From Arsenophonus sp046530735 (lineage in GTDB: Bacteria; Pseudomonadota; Gammaproteobacteria; Enterobacterales; Enterobacteriaceae): a stretch of 64,000 nt of DNA. Positions 50,209-61,046 of this stretch are shown here, piece by piece (positions within the stretch are counted from its first letter, which is position 1; every line of letters begins with the position of its first letter). The position numbers and the translations under genes are program-made. A model generated the notes under the pieces. That model searched no databases and was not told the DNA's origin. It saw only the letters and a list, made by a program, of their open reading frames with translations. The stretch covers positions 186,001 through 250,000 of the forward strand of contig JBHEQV010000002.1 in the NCBI GenBank assembly GCA_046530735.1, written 5' to 3'.

Positions 50209-50776
50209 TATATAATTATAATATGTTGTTAATATTTAAATTTGTTAACGATTGTAATCGAATATTTATGATATCTTCTTTTAACTTTTTACCTTTGTCA
50301 ATTCCTGTCTAAAATGCATTTTTTCACATTTTTCCCTATAAAAACGCAATAAACAGCAAAAGTTATCTTGATATCTTCCCATAAGCAATGGAATAATGAA
50401 TAGTTACCATAATGTTTATTAAAACAAGCGTTAGCATAATTTAAGATTGACCTATTTGTGATAACACAAAAACGCAGAAATAGTGTAAGACGAGACGGTG
50501 TGTAAAATTAAAAATAAATTATTCAATTGTGAAAAAAAGTTTACTGGATTAGCTAATCTATACATTGAACAAATAAATTTAGAAACAATACTAATTTAAG
50601 AATACAGCGTTTTATTTAAATATAGCTTAACAAATAGCTTAACAAAAAAATTGCCTTTCAATACAAGCCGACAACTGCAAAGTTATCGATTATGTAAAAA
50701 GTCATCAAACCATCCGGTTAACAGTAATTATTTTTAGTCGCAACTTTTCTGAATTAGTAGAAAATGAGTATTTATA
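50209..50776 (+). promoter_or_regulatory. rne leader and rluC/rne divergent region
   Basis: 568 bp with no gene. In E. coli rne has a long leader that mediates RNase E autoregulation. Conservation of a long gene-free spacer here is suggestive. A 12-bp tandem duplication (atagcttaacaa twice, about 50,622-50,645) lies 130 bp upstream of the start. I could not fold the leader by eye. Confidence 0.5.
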
Positions 50777-53700
50777 ATGAAAAGAATGTTAATTAACGCA
50801 ACTCAAGAAGAAGAGTTGCGTGTTGCTCTTGTTGATGGGCAACGTCTTTATGACCTAGATATTGAAAATCTCGGACACGAACAAAAAAAAGCAAATATTT
50901 ACAAAGGCAAAATTACCCGTATAGAACCTAGTTTGGAGGCAGCATTCGTTGACTATGGATCAGAAAGACACGGTTTTCTTCCAATTAAAGAAATTGCACG
51001 TGAATACTTCCCTAGCTATTATCAACCACACGGTCGCCCAAACATAAAAGATGTTTTAAAAGAAGACCAGGAAGTTATTATCCAAATTGACAAAGAAGAA
51101 CGAGGAAATAAAGGTGCAGCACTAACAACTTTTATAAGTTTAGCTGGCACCTATCTTGTTTTAATGCCTAATAACCCTCGCGCAGGTGGAATATCGCGAC
51201 GTATTGAGAGAGAAGATCGCATAGAACTAAAAGAAGCATTATCCTTATTAGAAATACCTGATGGTATGGGATTAATTGTCCGGACTGCTGGTGTAGGTAA
51301 ATCTGCAGAAACGCTAAAACATGATTTGCAATATCGTCTTAAGCATTGGCAAGCAATAAAAAAAGCAGCGGAAAATCGAGCAGCACCTTTTCTTATTCAT
51401 CAAGAAAGTAACGTAATTGTGAGGGCATTTCGTGATTACTTGCGTCCTGACATTGGTGAAATTCTAATTGATAATGCGAAAATTGTCAAAATGGCTCGTC
51501 TTCATATTGAAGCGATTGGTCGTGAAGATTTTACAAGTAAAATTAAATACTACACTGGAGATGTTCCACTATTTAGCCATTATCAAATTGAGTCACAAAT
51601 TGAGTCTGCTTTTCAACGTGAGGTTCGTTTACCATCAGGTGGTGCACTAGTTATCGATACAACTGAAGCATTAACTGCTATCGATATTAATTCATCACGT
51701 TCAACCCGTGGGGGTGATATTGAAGAAACTGCATTAAATACCAATTTGGAAGCTGCTGATGAAATTGCCCGTCAATTACGGTTACGGGATTTAGGTGGAT
51801 TAATTGTTATTGATTTTATTGATATGACACCTGTTCGCCATCAGCGTGAAGTTGAAAATCGCCTGCGTGAAGCCGTATGCCAAGACAGAGCACGTATTCA
51901 AATCGCTCGGATATCTCGATTTGGTCTACTTGAAATGTCACGACAACGTTTAAGTCCATCACTTGGTGAATCTAGTCATCACGTTTGTCCTCGTTGTAGC
52001 GGTACAGGAACAATCCGTGATAATGAATCACTTTCACTTTCTATTTTACGTTTGATAGAAGAAGAAGCGTTAAAAGAAAATACCCATGAAGTACATGCAA
52101 TTGTACCGGTACCAATTGCTTCTTATTTATTGAATGAAAAACGGCAATCAGTAAACGAAATTGAACGTCGGCAATATAATATACGTGTTATTATTGTTCC
52201 TAACGATCAGATGCAATCACCACATTATAATGTAATCCGTATTCGTAAAGGTGAAGAAGTTTCAGCATTAAGTTACTATCTTGCGCAATACCATGAAGCT
52301 GAAATCAATAATCTAACAGATGATGTTGTTAGTGATAAAAAGTTACCTGAACAACCGGCTATTTTTGCTTTTGCTCTTCAATCTCAAGCATATACAAAAA
52401 ATGCTATAGTTGGTAAGAACAAATCAAGTAAACAGAATAAAACAACCAATAAGCAAGATTTGCCAAGTCTGTTTAATAGAATTAGTTTTTTCTTAAAAAG
52501 ATTATTTATTAAATCACAAAAACTAATTAGAATAATTGAGAAAAAAATTAAAAATAATAATGATAAAAAAGGTGATAATAATCATAGGCAAACTCAACGT
52601 CATGAACAGAATATAAATATTGATAATCATCAATATTGTGAGTATATCGATGAGTCTAAATCGTACAATAGCCGTAATCAGAAAAGTCATTTTAATGATA
52701 TTCAAGGGAATGTTGTACGTGAAATTCAAGAGCAACCCCGCGAACAGCGGGCTGAAAGTAGCTGTCGTCAGGAAGAAAAAAAACAGATGCAACTTGAAAC
52801 TAAAACTCAACCACTAGAAAAGAAAGAGGATGAAACGGAAAGAACAGTTATTGTTTCTTCTTGTCGTCAACAGCCTCAACTGATTCAATCTGTGCGGGTC
52901 GCAAATAGCGTAACTGAACAGAAAAAACTCTTTATTGATGATAGAAAATATCAAGATATTAAGCTTCCTGTTATCAGTGGTGGAGAGGTAGTGCCTACTT
53001 TGTTAATTGCAAAAGCTATTCTGCCAACTGAATTAACAGCGAAGCAGAAAAATATGGATCTACCGCTTATTACAGAACAGGCTGAAGCTCAAAAAGAATT
53101 CAGAAATTGTGCTAACGAACAACAAGAAACGATCATTCCACGAAGATCAAGACGATCTCCCCGCCACCTACGCGTTAGCGCGCAACGACGACGACGTTAT
53201 CGTGATGAACATAAAAATAAATCATTGGCACCATTAAAAATACCAGTTTCTTCGCCTAAATTACCTTCAGATAAAGTCTGGATCAAGTACCCTGTCAATT
53301 TTAATAAATTAAACGAAATATCATCAGATAGTAAAAATAAGATGATAATTAATAAAAAAATAGTATCTTCTGCAACTCCAATTGATTGTGATAACGTCAT
53401 TGGTAAAATTAAACTAGAAGAAAAAATAGTACCAATTAGTAAAACGGTTCAATTAACAATGTCAGAAAACTTACAACTTTTTTCTGAGGTATTGCTTATT
53501 CCTGTAAATATTCAAGATATAGAACAGAATGAAAAACTTTGTCAATCACATCTTGAAGCAAAAGTTATTGCTGAAAACAGCACTAATGTTGTTGTAAAAA
53601 CGCAAGTAGAAAATGGATCACAAAATCAGCTACAAAATGCTCAATTAGTTAATGATGAACTTTTCATAGTTAATGAGATTAAGAAAGTTAAATATTCAGT

Positions 53701-54019
53701 CCATGAAATCAGTCAAGAAAAAATAACAAACCTACCAGATAAAAATTATAGCTATGCTAAGTCAAATATAGCTTCTATGAGCGCTGTTATTCCAAAAAAA
53801 ATAAGTAATAAAAAAGAAAAAATTGCTGCCATAAAATTAGGCAAAAAATCAGGGTATTCCCATTCCCCGACTACGAAAGCACCGGCGCCAGAAATTACTG
53901 AAAATCATATGGAAATTAAAGCTTACGTGCGACCTGCAATAACTTTTTATGGTAAAAATGGTGCCGGTGGTCATATTGCAACAAGCATAGCTACATCTGA
54001 TATATTTAAACCCAAATAA
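50777..54019 (+). CDS. rne: Ribonuclease E with full degradosome scaffold
   Basis: RNase E starts most mRNA decay and processes rRNA and tRNA. 1,080 residues (E. coli 1,061). Catalytic half: S1 domain about 39-119, 5'-sensor, DNase I-like active site with LTAIDINSSRSTRGG (Asp303) and GGLIVIDFIDM (Asp346), and the Zn-link CPRCSGTG near 404. The C-terminal scaffold is intact: amphipathic membrane segment FNRISFFLKRLFIKSQKLI (about 560-580), Arg-rich RNA-binding block RRSRRSPRHLRVSAQRRRRY (20 residues; E. coli RRRRRSPRHLRVSGQRRRRY) and the PNPase-binding end APAPEI..RPAITFYGKNGAGGHIAT (E. coli APAPEY..RPTFAFEGKGAAGGHTAT, split here). The intervening linker is Lys/Asn/Gln-rich and diverged. Retention of both RNA-binding and PNPase motifs implies a working degradosome. 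Confidence 0.97.
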   Translation: MKRMLINATQEEELRVALVDGQRLYDLDIENLGHEQKKANIYKGKITRIEPSLEAAFVDYGSERHGFLPIKEIAREYFPSYYQPHGRPNIKDVLKEDQEVIIQIDKEERGNKGAALTTFISLAGTYLVLMPNNPRAGGISRRIEREDRIELKEALSLLEIPDGMGLIVRTAGVGKSAETLKHDLQYRLKHWQAIKKAAENRAAPFLIHQESNVIVRAFRDYLRPDIGEILIDNAKIVKMARLHIEAIGREDFTSKIKYYTGDVPLFSHYQIESQIESAFQREVRLPSGGALVIDTTEALTAIDINSSRSTRGGDIEETALNTNLEAADEIARQLRLRDLGGLIVIDFIDMTPVRHQREVENRLREAVCQDRARIQIARISRFGLLEMSRQRLSPSLGESSHHVCPRCSGTGTIRDNESLSLSILRLIEEEALKENTHEVHAIVPVPIASYLLNEKRQSVNEIERRQYNIRVIIVPNDQMQSPHYNVIRIRKGEEVSALSYYLAQYHEAEINNLTDDVVSDKKLPEQPAIFAFALQSQAYTKNAIVGKNKSSKQNKTTNKQDLPSLFNRISFFLKRLFIKSQKLIRIIEKKIKNNNDKKGDNNHRQTQRHEQNINIDNHQYCEYIDESKSYNSRNQKSHFNDIQGNVVREIQEQPREQRAESSCRQEEKKQMQLETKTQPLEKKEDETERTVIVSSCRQQPQLIQSVRVANSVTEQKKLFIDDRKYQDIKLPVISGGEVVPTLLIAKAILPTELTAKQKNMDLPLITEQAEAQKEFRNCANEQQETIIPRRSRRSPRHLRVSAQRRRRYRDEHKNKSLAPLKIPVSSPKLPSDKVWIKYPVNFNKLNEISSDSKNKMIINKKIVSSATPIDCDNVIGKIKLEEKIVPISKTVQLTMSENLQLFSEVLLIPVNIQDIEQNEKLCQSHLEAKVIAENSTNVVVKTQVENGSQNQLQNAQLVNDELFIVNEIKKVKYSVHEISQEKITNLPDKNYSYAKSNIASMSAVIPKKISNKKEKIAAIKLGKKSGYSHSPTTKAPAPEITENHMEIKAYVRPAITFYGKNGAGGHIATSIATSDIFKPK

Positions 54020-54026
54020 TAATAAA

Positions 54027-54052
54027 TAAAATGCCATAATTTGGTATTTTTA
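54027..54052 (+). terminator. rne terminator
   Basis: aaatgcca taat ttggtattttta: 8-bp stem with one wobble and T-rich tail, 8 bp after the rne stop. Confidence 0.65.
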
Positions 54053-54335
54053 TTCTGAATTTTAATTCACTACTTATTGCCGTTTTAATAGAAAAATCTT
54101 TTTGTAAAAAATGTATTTTTTGATTAAATTAGAATAAATATATCTCAATGGATTGTTTTAGTACAGATAAAGATGTGATGGTTATCATCTTGTGTAATAT
54201 GGTTTTTAGCAAGATTATCAAAGTCATCGATTTAATTCATAATATAAAACATGATTAACACAAATAGGCGAGCAAATTATTGAAGGAAATGTTTCCTAAC
54301 ATAACGGTATAAAAATATATTAGCTGATATTCCTA
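54053..54335. other. No gene between rne and IS256 copy 9
   Basis: AT-rich spacer. flgKL flank rne in E. coli; no flagellar remnant recognised. Confidence 0.35.
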
Positions 54336-55660
54336 GAGTTATCAGTAAAAATTTGGTGTATGATATTCAGGTTCTGCTCCATTCTGATCCTTCATGAATC
54401 AGTTCTCTATCCTTAAATTAGATGGTTGTTTACTAGAAGCAGAGTAAAAGGAGGTAAAATCTCCTTAGGTAGTAGCGGTTTCAGTTTTTTAAACAGACGG
54501 AAGCAACTTAAATAGCATAAAAGGGTTGTTTTTGAACTACAGCATTTCGTGCGTCAGCTTAATAGCCTTACACTGTTGTTAATATCTGACTCAATCGGAT
54601 TCGTCGTTCTTATTGATGCCAAGTGCTTAACGAGAAATCATAAAATGCCAGTTGTTTCTTATTGATTATTCTCTAGCTTTTTCATCACTGCAGAATACTT
54701 TTCTGAAAACTTTTGCAACAAAAACATCAAGGGCTTTATTAGTGGCATAACAACTCTCTGCTAACCAGAGCTCTATCCAGGAACTTTAACTCTTAACTTT
54801 CGATTGCATGGACTTATGAAGTGAAGGCAGCATATTAGCTATTTTTTATACCAAACATCGTTCTGGTATGTTCAGGAATATCTTTGTCATTGTATTTTAA
54901 AAGCCAAGGATATCGTTTTCCGTAGCAACCGTAGATATAGTTAAGTCACGCGCTCACCAGCCATCATGCAGTGAGTCCGATAATAAGAAACAAGCAAAGG
55001 TGATCAATTTGCCTAATAAAATAACAATATGCCTTCACCCAAGAAATAAACGTTAGGCATATCTCTAAATCAAGCAAGTGCCACATTGCCTATGCTCTTC
55101 AAGCTATTACTGTTTCAATCTGTTAATGATAGTGATAGTGCAGAGAGACTATGTGCTTTTCACCGATAAGCGTCTTTATGGATTTCATGAAAATTACTGG
55201 TAAATAATCTCTCGCATATACAGGATGCATGGTAAAAACTCTTTGCTGTTTTTGTACACTTTAGATAAGGTTCTAGTAACGAGCTTTAGAAGTATATTCT
55301 GTTACTACTGCCATCCCACTGATCTTAAGTACTTTAATCTCAACATCGCCAAATATTAGTTTGTATAGTTCGGTGTAGTAGATAACTGTTACGATCGATA
55401 GTAAGGCGGTGTTTAGTATATTATTGCAACATGGTTTTCGAGATCAACTTCAACAGCGGTCCTATCAGCTACCCGATACTATTACAGATGTATTCATGCA
55501 ATGGGAATGACAGGTAATATCTGGTTTCGCGAATAGATGTAGGATAAATTTCATGACATATCATCTCTCTGTTGTTTACATCATTCATAAAATTAATAAG
55601 CAGAATATACCAGAATCTTCCAAAACTCCATTACACCAGAAATGAGGATAAGCATAACTC
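54336..55660 (-). mobile_element. IS256-family element, degenerate copy 9
   Basis: Reverse-oriented, with one of the best outer ends: gagttatcagtaaaaatttggtgta, and inner end attacaccagaaatgaggataagcat then aactc. Interior landmarks ttcatgaatcagttctctatcctta and gctagcttgataatcaatcc-like tracts align with copies 2, 4, 7 and 10. No frame. Confidence 0.8.
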
Positions 55661-57640
55661 TTAAGAGGATATCTGAGTAGATTTCATTGTATATGGTTGT
55701 TGATTTATGAAATATCTCTCATCGAGAGAATATGATTTAAAATCACAAGAATTGAAATATAGATGTGTTGTAAATCTCTTTGCAAGCAGCAAAGTAATAA
55801 ATGTTTCTAACATAGCCAATTTTACTTATATTTATTTATGCTTGGGCTGATAATGAAATAAGCCATCCTTTTCTCTTTATTAATTTGTGTTGTTAATAAC
55901 CAAAATTAAGTTAATAAAATAATGATAATAAGTAAATTTTAAAATCATCACCAAATATAGCATTCTAGATTCACCATTTAATGGTGATATTCAATTCAAT
56001 TATCCATAATAACTTATTATTACAGATAATTTAAAATGCAGAATTTATTTCTGGTTGGATTCCTCTTTAAGTCATTAAAAATAAATTAATACAAAGAGTA
56101 AAAATATTTATTGTTAGATTAGAATAGCTTAAGAAGCTTAACAAGATGTTGTGCTACCTAAAAATTAGAAAAGTATATTGGATAGTAAGCATAAATTCTC
56201 ATTTCAGTTTTACTATTATAAAATATTTTGCCAGCATCCTTCGGTTAATCAAATTGCACAACTTGCCGGAATTTGGATTGACTAAAACTCAGAATTATCT
56301 AAGAGTCTTAAATTTTTTATTATTCAATATCAATGTTTATCTTCCCTCATCTAAAGCCAGTTATAGTTATAGATATTAAGCTCGAATAACCAATAGCTTA
56401 TTGTTATAAATAAAGCTGAATTTGTTGTATTTATGGGATATTTAGTATATTTAATAGTTGCATTCTTGATTATAACAATATTCAATTTGATTATAAAGTT
56501 ACTTGTCATATTTTACCATAGTTTTTAAAGCTTTATTGTTATAGTTGTCAGCAAGGTAATTCACGTTGGAATTTACCGAATGTACTTACGCGATTGCTAT
56601 GCCGATATGTCCTGATGCTATTAACTGACTTAACAATTACAAAAAACTACTAGAATTAAATTAGAACATTTGACAATTAAAACGCTATTGATCATTCAAA
56701 TACTCATGATATATTTTATCCGACGTTTTTGCTTCAATTGAAATGGTAAAATTAATTAAGCAAGCACAGCTAAATATGTTCGAGTATTTCTTTCAATTTA
56801 AGAAAGAAAAATAAAATTCGCTTATTGATTAATATTATTACTATAACTCTGTTAGTTCATGTTTTCAGAATGTTTTGTGCAATATAAGCTAACAATACTT
56901 TAATTTCACTACTTACCTTGTATCCAGAAAATTGTATACAATTATTACTTGTGATTTTGCAGCAGGTATTATATCTCAGTTTAATATTAGATAGTAATAT
57001 ACTAAAGAAATATTTATATACACCTAAAGCCAAGTTAGTAAGTGAATTAGTATCCTATTAAACTGATGAATTTTAATAAATGCTAAATTCTGGGTGCCGT
57101 AATTCATTAGATTGCAAACAAGTAGTGTAACAACGTACAGCACTTAATTTCGATATATAACTAAATAATTTAGCTATATTGTAACGACATAGTGAAATGT
57201 GTAATAAAGTTATTTATCTCTTTACGAATAAAAATCTTTTATTAAAGCAAGTGATGTAAATACTAAGTTTTATTGCAGTTTTTTTGCTTATAATGATTAT
57301 TAATCATGGTCATTATTCGTTAAACTTTATCATAAAATATACTTACATTATATCTTAAATTTAACGATCTGCACATGAAGCAACTATTTCTTTATTATTG
57401 TGTAAGAGGGAATTATCCAACCAGACTAACAGAACAAGAATAGCTTGTTGATTAGAACATCAGCACGATAGATGAGCCAGTAAGAAAATAATCGAATAGT
57501 TTTTAAACTATTGAGTAATTTTTTCTAAAAAATCAAGAAGATAAAAAGAAGCGGCAGAAATAGATTACCTAATATAGCTAAAGATAAAAATGATTAGCTT
57601 TTGATCTGGAAAAACTGTCAATAGTATTAAAATTTAATCA
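55661..57640. other. Two kilobases without a recognised gene
   Basis: AT-rich DNA between IS256 copy 9 and plaP. A 77-codon open frame at 56,146-56,379 (plus) is Leu/Ile/Tyr-rich, with no SD and no family match, so probably chance. A short palindrome ccatttaatgg is seen at 55,976-55,986. Nothing else stands out; probably long-dead genes. Confidence 0.4.
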
Positions 57641-59020
57641 CTAAGCATCATTCATTTTTGGTAATGGTCGGCGAAAACGGCTGGTTATAATTGCCATATA
57701 AAAAATCCCAATTGCCGCCCATATGATTCCTAATAGCATGGAAGTTTTCTCTAAATTGATCCAAAGCACTGATACAGTTAAAGCCCCAATAATAGGTAAA
57801 ATTAAGTAATTAAACTTGTCTTGCCAAGTATGGCAATGACGCTCTCTAAAATAAAATTGTGAAATAACCGAAATATTAACAAAGGTAAAGGCAATTAATG
57901 CACCAAAATTAATCAACGCTGTGGCAATTTCCATGTCAAACCAAATCGCTGTTAATGCTAACATGCCAACTAAAATGACGTTAAAAGCAGGGGTTCGCCA
58001 TGTTGGATGAACATAACCAAAAAAACGCTCAGGAAAAACACCATCTCTTCCCATAACATACATGAGACGAGAAACTCCTGCATGGGCAGCCATACCTGAT
58101 GCTAATACAGTTGCACAAGAAAAAACTAAAATAATAGACTGAAAAATGGCACCAGCAACATGTAACATAATTTCAGGTTGCGATTCGTCAGGTTTTTTAA
58201 AATATGAAATATCAGGAAAATATAGCTGTAAAAAATAAGAAACACCAATAAAAATCAGACCACCAATTAAAGCCGTTAAAAAAATTGCTTTTGATATCAC
58301 TATTCCTGCATTTGGTGTTTCTTCTGATAATGAACTGATACCATCAAAGCCAAGAAATGAAAAACATAAAATCGTTGCTCCGGTGATTATTGGAATTAAA
58401 TGCGCTTGTTCTGAAGTAAAAGGTTGCCATGACCAAATTTGCCCAGAACCTTCACCTTTAGATAATCCATGGATCAAAACAGCTAAAAAAACTAGCATTA
58501 CAGCAATTTGAATAACGACAATAATAGTATTCAAGTTAGCGACAAAATTGATACCGCGTAGATTAAAAATAGTCATTAATAAAACTAATACAACAACAAA
58601 AATCCATGTCGCAACACCCGGGAAAATAGCTTCTAGATAAATTTTTGCTAACAGTATATTAATCATCGGCATAAATAAGTAATCAAGCAAAGATGACCAT
58701 CCCACCATGAAACCAATATATGGGCTCATAGATTTTTGTGCATAGGTATAAGCTGATCCTGCAGAAGGGAATCGTTTTACCAATTTACCATAACTCAATG
58801 CAGTAAAAAGAATAGCAATCAAAGCAATTATATAAGAAGAGGGAACATGTCCATTAGTTTTTAATGACACTAAACCAAATGTGTCAAAAACCGTCATTGG
58901 CTGCAAATAAGCCAGTCCCATCATAATAACCTGGATTAAAGTTAATGTTTCAACCAGTTGAACACGATTATTTATTTCGATAGGTTCTTTACTGAGAACT
59001 AATGTAGTATTATGTGACAT
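57641..59020 (-). CDS. plaP: Amino acid/polyamine permease, PlaP-like putrescine importer
   Basis: APC-superfamily, PuuP/PlaP group: proton-driven uptake of putrescine across the inner membrane. 459 residues with about 12 membrane helices. The match is closer to E. coli PlaP (YeeF) than PuuP: start MSHN, then VIMMGLAYLQPMTVFDTFG, SYGKLVKRFPSAGSAYTYAQ, VGWSSLLDYLFMPMINILLAK (21 in family, here cited as two parts: VGWSSLLDYLF and MPMINILLAK), TGATILCFSFLGFDGISSLSE and VSRLMYVMGRDGVFPERFFGY. ATG with SD ggggttt (ataggggtttttatctATG). No lesion in 1.38 kb although DNA for 3 kb either side has decayed. That argues for purifying selection and for polyamine import from the host. Confidence 0.92.
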   Translation of the reverse strand: MSHNTTLVLSKEPIEINNRVQLVETLTLIQVIMMGLAYLQPMTVFDTFGLVSLKTNGHVPSSYIIALIAILFTALSYGKLVKRFPSAGSAYTYAQKSMSPYIGFMVGWSSLLDYLFMPMINILLAKIYLEAIFPGVATWIFVVVLVLLMTIFNLRGINFVANLNTIIVVIQIAVMLVFLAVLIHGLSKGEGSGQIWSWQPFTSEQAHLIPIITGATILCFSFLGFDGISSLSEETPNAGIVISKAIFLTALIGGLIFIGVSYFLQLYFPDISYFKKPDESQPEIMLHVAGAIFQSIILVFSCATVLASGMAAHAGVSRLMYVMGRDGVFPERFFGYVHPTWRTPAFNVILVGMLALTAIWFDMEIATALINFGALIAFTFVNISVISQFYFRERHCHTWQDKFNYLILPIIGALTVSVLWINLEKTSMLLGIIWAAIGIFYMAIITSRFRRPLPKMNDA

Positions 59021-59718
59021 AGATAAAAACCCCTATAACTTTCAATTTTGCCTTAATGTTCTGACTAAACTAATAGTTATAAAGAAGACTTCGCTCACGC
59101 GAATAAGCTGAGAAAAAATAGAAATAAGAAAATAAGGCTTCTTCGAAGCAGAACGGTCTATAGTTATCATTAATACAGAAACGATGACCGATTAGGATAG
59201 ATGTAAAAATAGATAATTGCGCCATAATAACATTCCTCACTTACAGTAGCCTGCTCCAGTTAGCTTAACTACATCTTTTTTCTAAAAGATAGTGTCAACT
59301 CCGGCTAGATTTTCATGTTTCATATAAAATTAAAGAAATCAGCTTATAAATAAAAAAATAACTGATGCAATTAATGACCATCAGTTATTTCTAATTGCGC
59401 ATTTTGCGCTTCATCTTCTGATATAGCAATATTTTTTTAATTTTTTAATAAAGGAAATTATCTAATACCGATTACTATGAATATAGCTAACTTTTTTCCT
59501 GAAAATAATTTGAAAAGTTATAATCTAATTATAAATTATAGCAACGGCTGCCTATGATAAGGGTTTCTATCATTATAGCTACTAAATATCTATTTTAAAT
59601 ATTAAAAAATTCCTTTGAATAAAAAAAGTTTTCAGCGTCTAATTCATTTTCAGATCAAGTAAAGATATAGAAGGTAATTGATTTTATATTAATAAGTGAG
59701 GAATATTGATTTCTTTTA
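59021..59718. other. plaP upstream region; no gene recognised
   Basis: Contains the inverted repeat aaggcttcttcgaagc near 59,140 and a strong 12-bp hairpin at 59,356-59,390. On the minus strand just before that hairpin a short frame ends IAISEDEAQNAQLEITDGH-stop, which may be the tail of a decayed gene I do not recognise. Confidence 0.4.
59356..59390 (-). terminator. Strong hairpin, terminator-like on minus strand
   Basis: 12-bp perfect stem aaataactgatg / catcagttattt with an 11-nt loop; on the minus strand it is followed by a run of seven T. It would terminate a minus-strand gene ending at about 59,395, now unrecognisable. Confidence 0.75.
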
Positions 59719-61046
59719 GAGTTATTGACAAATCTAGTGTATCTAGTCTTGGTGCATTCTACTCTTATGCTTCATGAATCTGTTCTTCATCCTTAAAATT
59801 TAATGTTGTTTACACTAGTGTCACTAGGTTAACTAGTCACGTGGATTCGGCCAAGATTTTCTTGGCAGACAGGAACAGATTCAATACCATTGAAAGGGTT
59901 GTTTCCAAAGCACAGTGTTCGCGTATCGATTTTATAGTCTTACTGTCACAAAACCCCGACTCAATCAGATTCGTCATTCTTATTGACGTCCAGTGTACTG
60001 ATAGAAAGGTATAAAATACCAATATTCTTCTCGCTCTTTCTCTAGCTTCTTCATCGCTGCAGAATATTTCTGAAACCTTTGCCAATAAAATACAAAGAGT
60101 TTTATTAGTGACATCGCGGCTCTCTGCAAGCAAGCCTATTAACTATTTTAAGTAGATGATGGCATTAAGTACTGTGTGTTCAGGAATATCTTTATCATTA
60201 TATTCAAAAACTAATGACATAGTTCCCGTAGAAAGCCTGAGAATACGATTAAGTCACGCACTTTCAGAGTATTGAGAAGTTATACCCAGTTTACTTCTGG
60301 CTCTTGATAAGAATTTTTTTTAACCCTAACCAACTTCTTACGTTAATACAGCACCTCCAATACTAATTAGTAGTCAAAGACGATCATCTTGCCTGACAAA
60401 ATGGTTATCCAATCTACAAGAAATAAACATAGCGCATATATTGCTTAAATCATCCAGCTACCATTGTCTATGTTTTCAAACCATTCCTGCTTTAGTCTGT
60501 TGATGTGATTTCTAGCAGGAGTGAGGACCCAGATGTGATTTTTCATCAAGAAAACCCACAGAGCTTCGTGAAAATAACCAGTGAATGTATTTTACTAGGT
60601 ATGCGGCCCATAGTAGCAAGTTTTTGCCATTTTACACGCTTTAGATAAGACAGTAAGTTGTTAAGGTATATTTCCGTTACCGTTGAAATTTCTAACCTTA
60701 TGTACCTTAATCTTAAGATCATCAACACTAGTCTATATTAAATTAACTGTGGAAAATAATCGTTACGGATGACGGTATGACACCGTCCATCAACAATGCG
60801 GCATTCGGTATATTCTTGCAAGATAGATTTGAGTTCCGTCTAAAGAGCGGTCCATCAACTCCCCGGCCACTATTACGAATGCGTTCATGCAAGGAAATAA
60901 CAGGTAATATTTGATTTTACGGATACCTAGTAGACTAAACTTTTCATGACATATCATTTCTCTGTTGTTGAAATCATCCACGAAATCAATCAACAGGGAT
61001 ATGCCAGCATCTCAGAAACATCATATACTAGAAATAAGTATAGTTC
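59719..61046 (-). mobile_element. IS256-family element, degenerate copy 10
   Basis: Reverse-oriented, outer end gagttattgacaaatctagtgta, inner end catatactagaaataagtatagttc. Best transposase segment of the reverse copies, a 98-codon frame at 59,837-60,133: SDEEARERARRILVFYTF, VHWTSIRMTNLIESGFCDSK and TLSMVLNLFLSAKK (family EKEREELLAFYDFPAEHW..IRTTNPIES.FATVR ... MVFKL...AQ). Shows the family clearly. The rest is broken. Confidence 0.85.

Noticed and set aside
56146..56379. 77-codon frame as a small gene
   Set aside because: No SD, Leu/Ile/Tyr-rich composition expected from AT-rich random DNA, no recognisable motif. Kept only as a note in the region entry.
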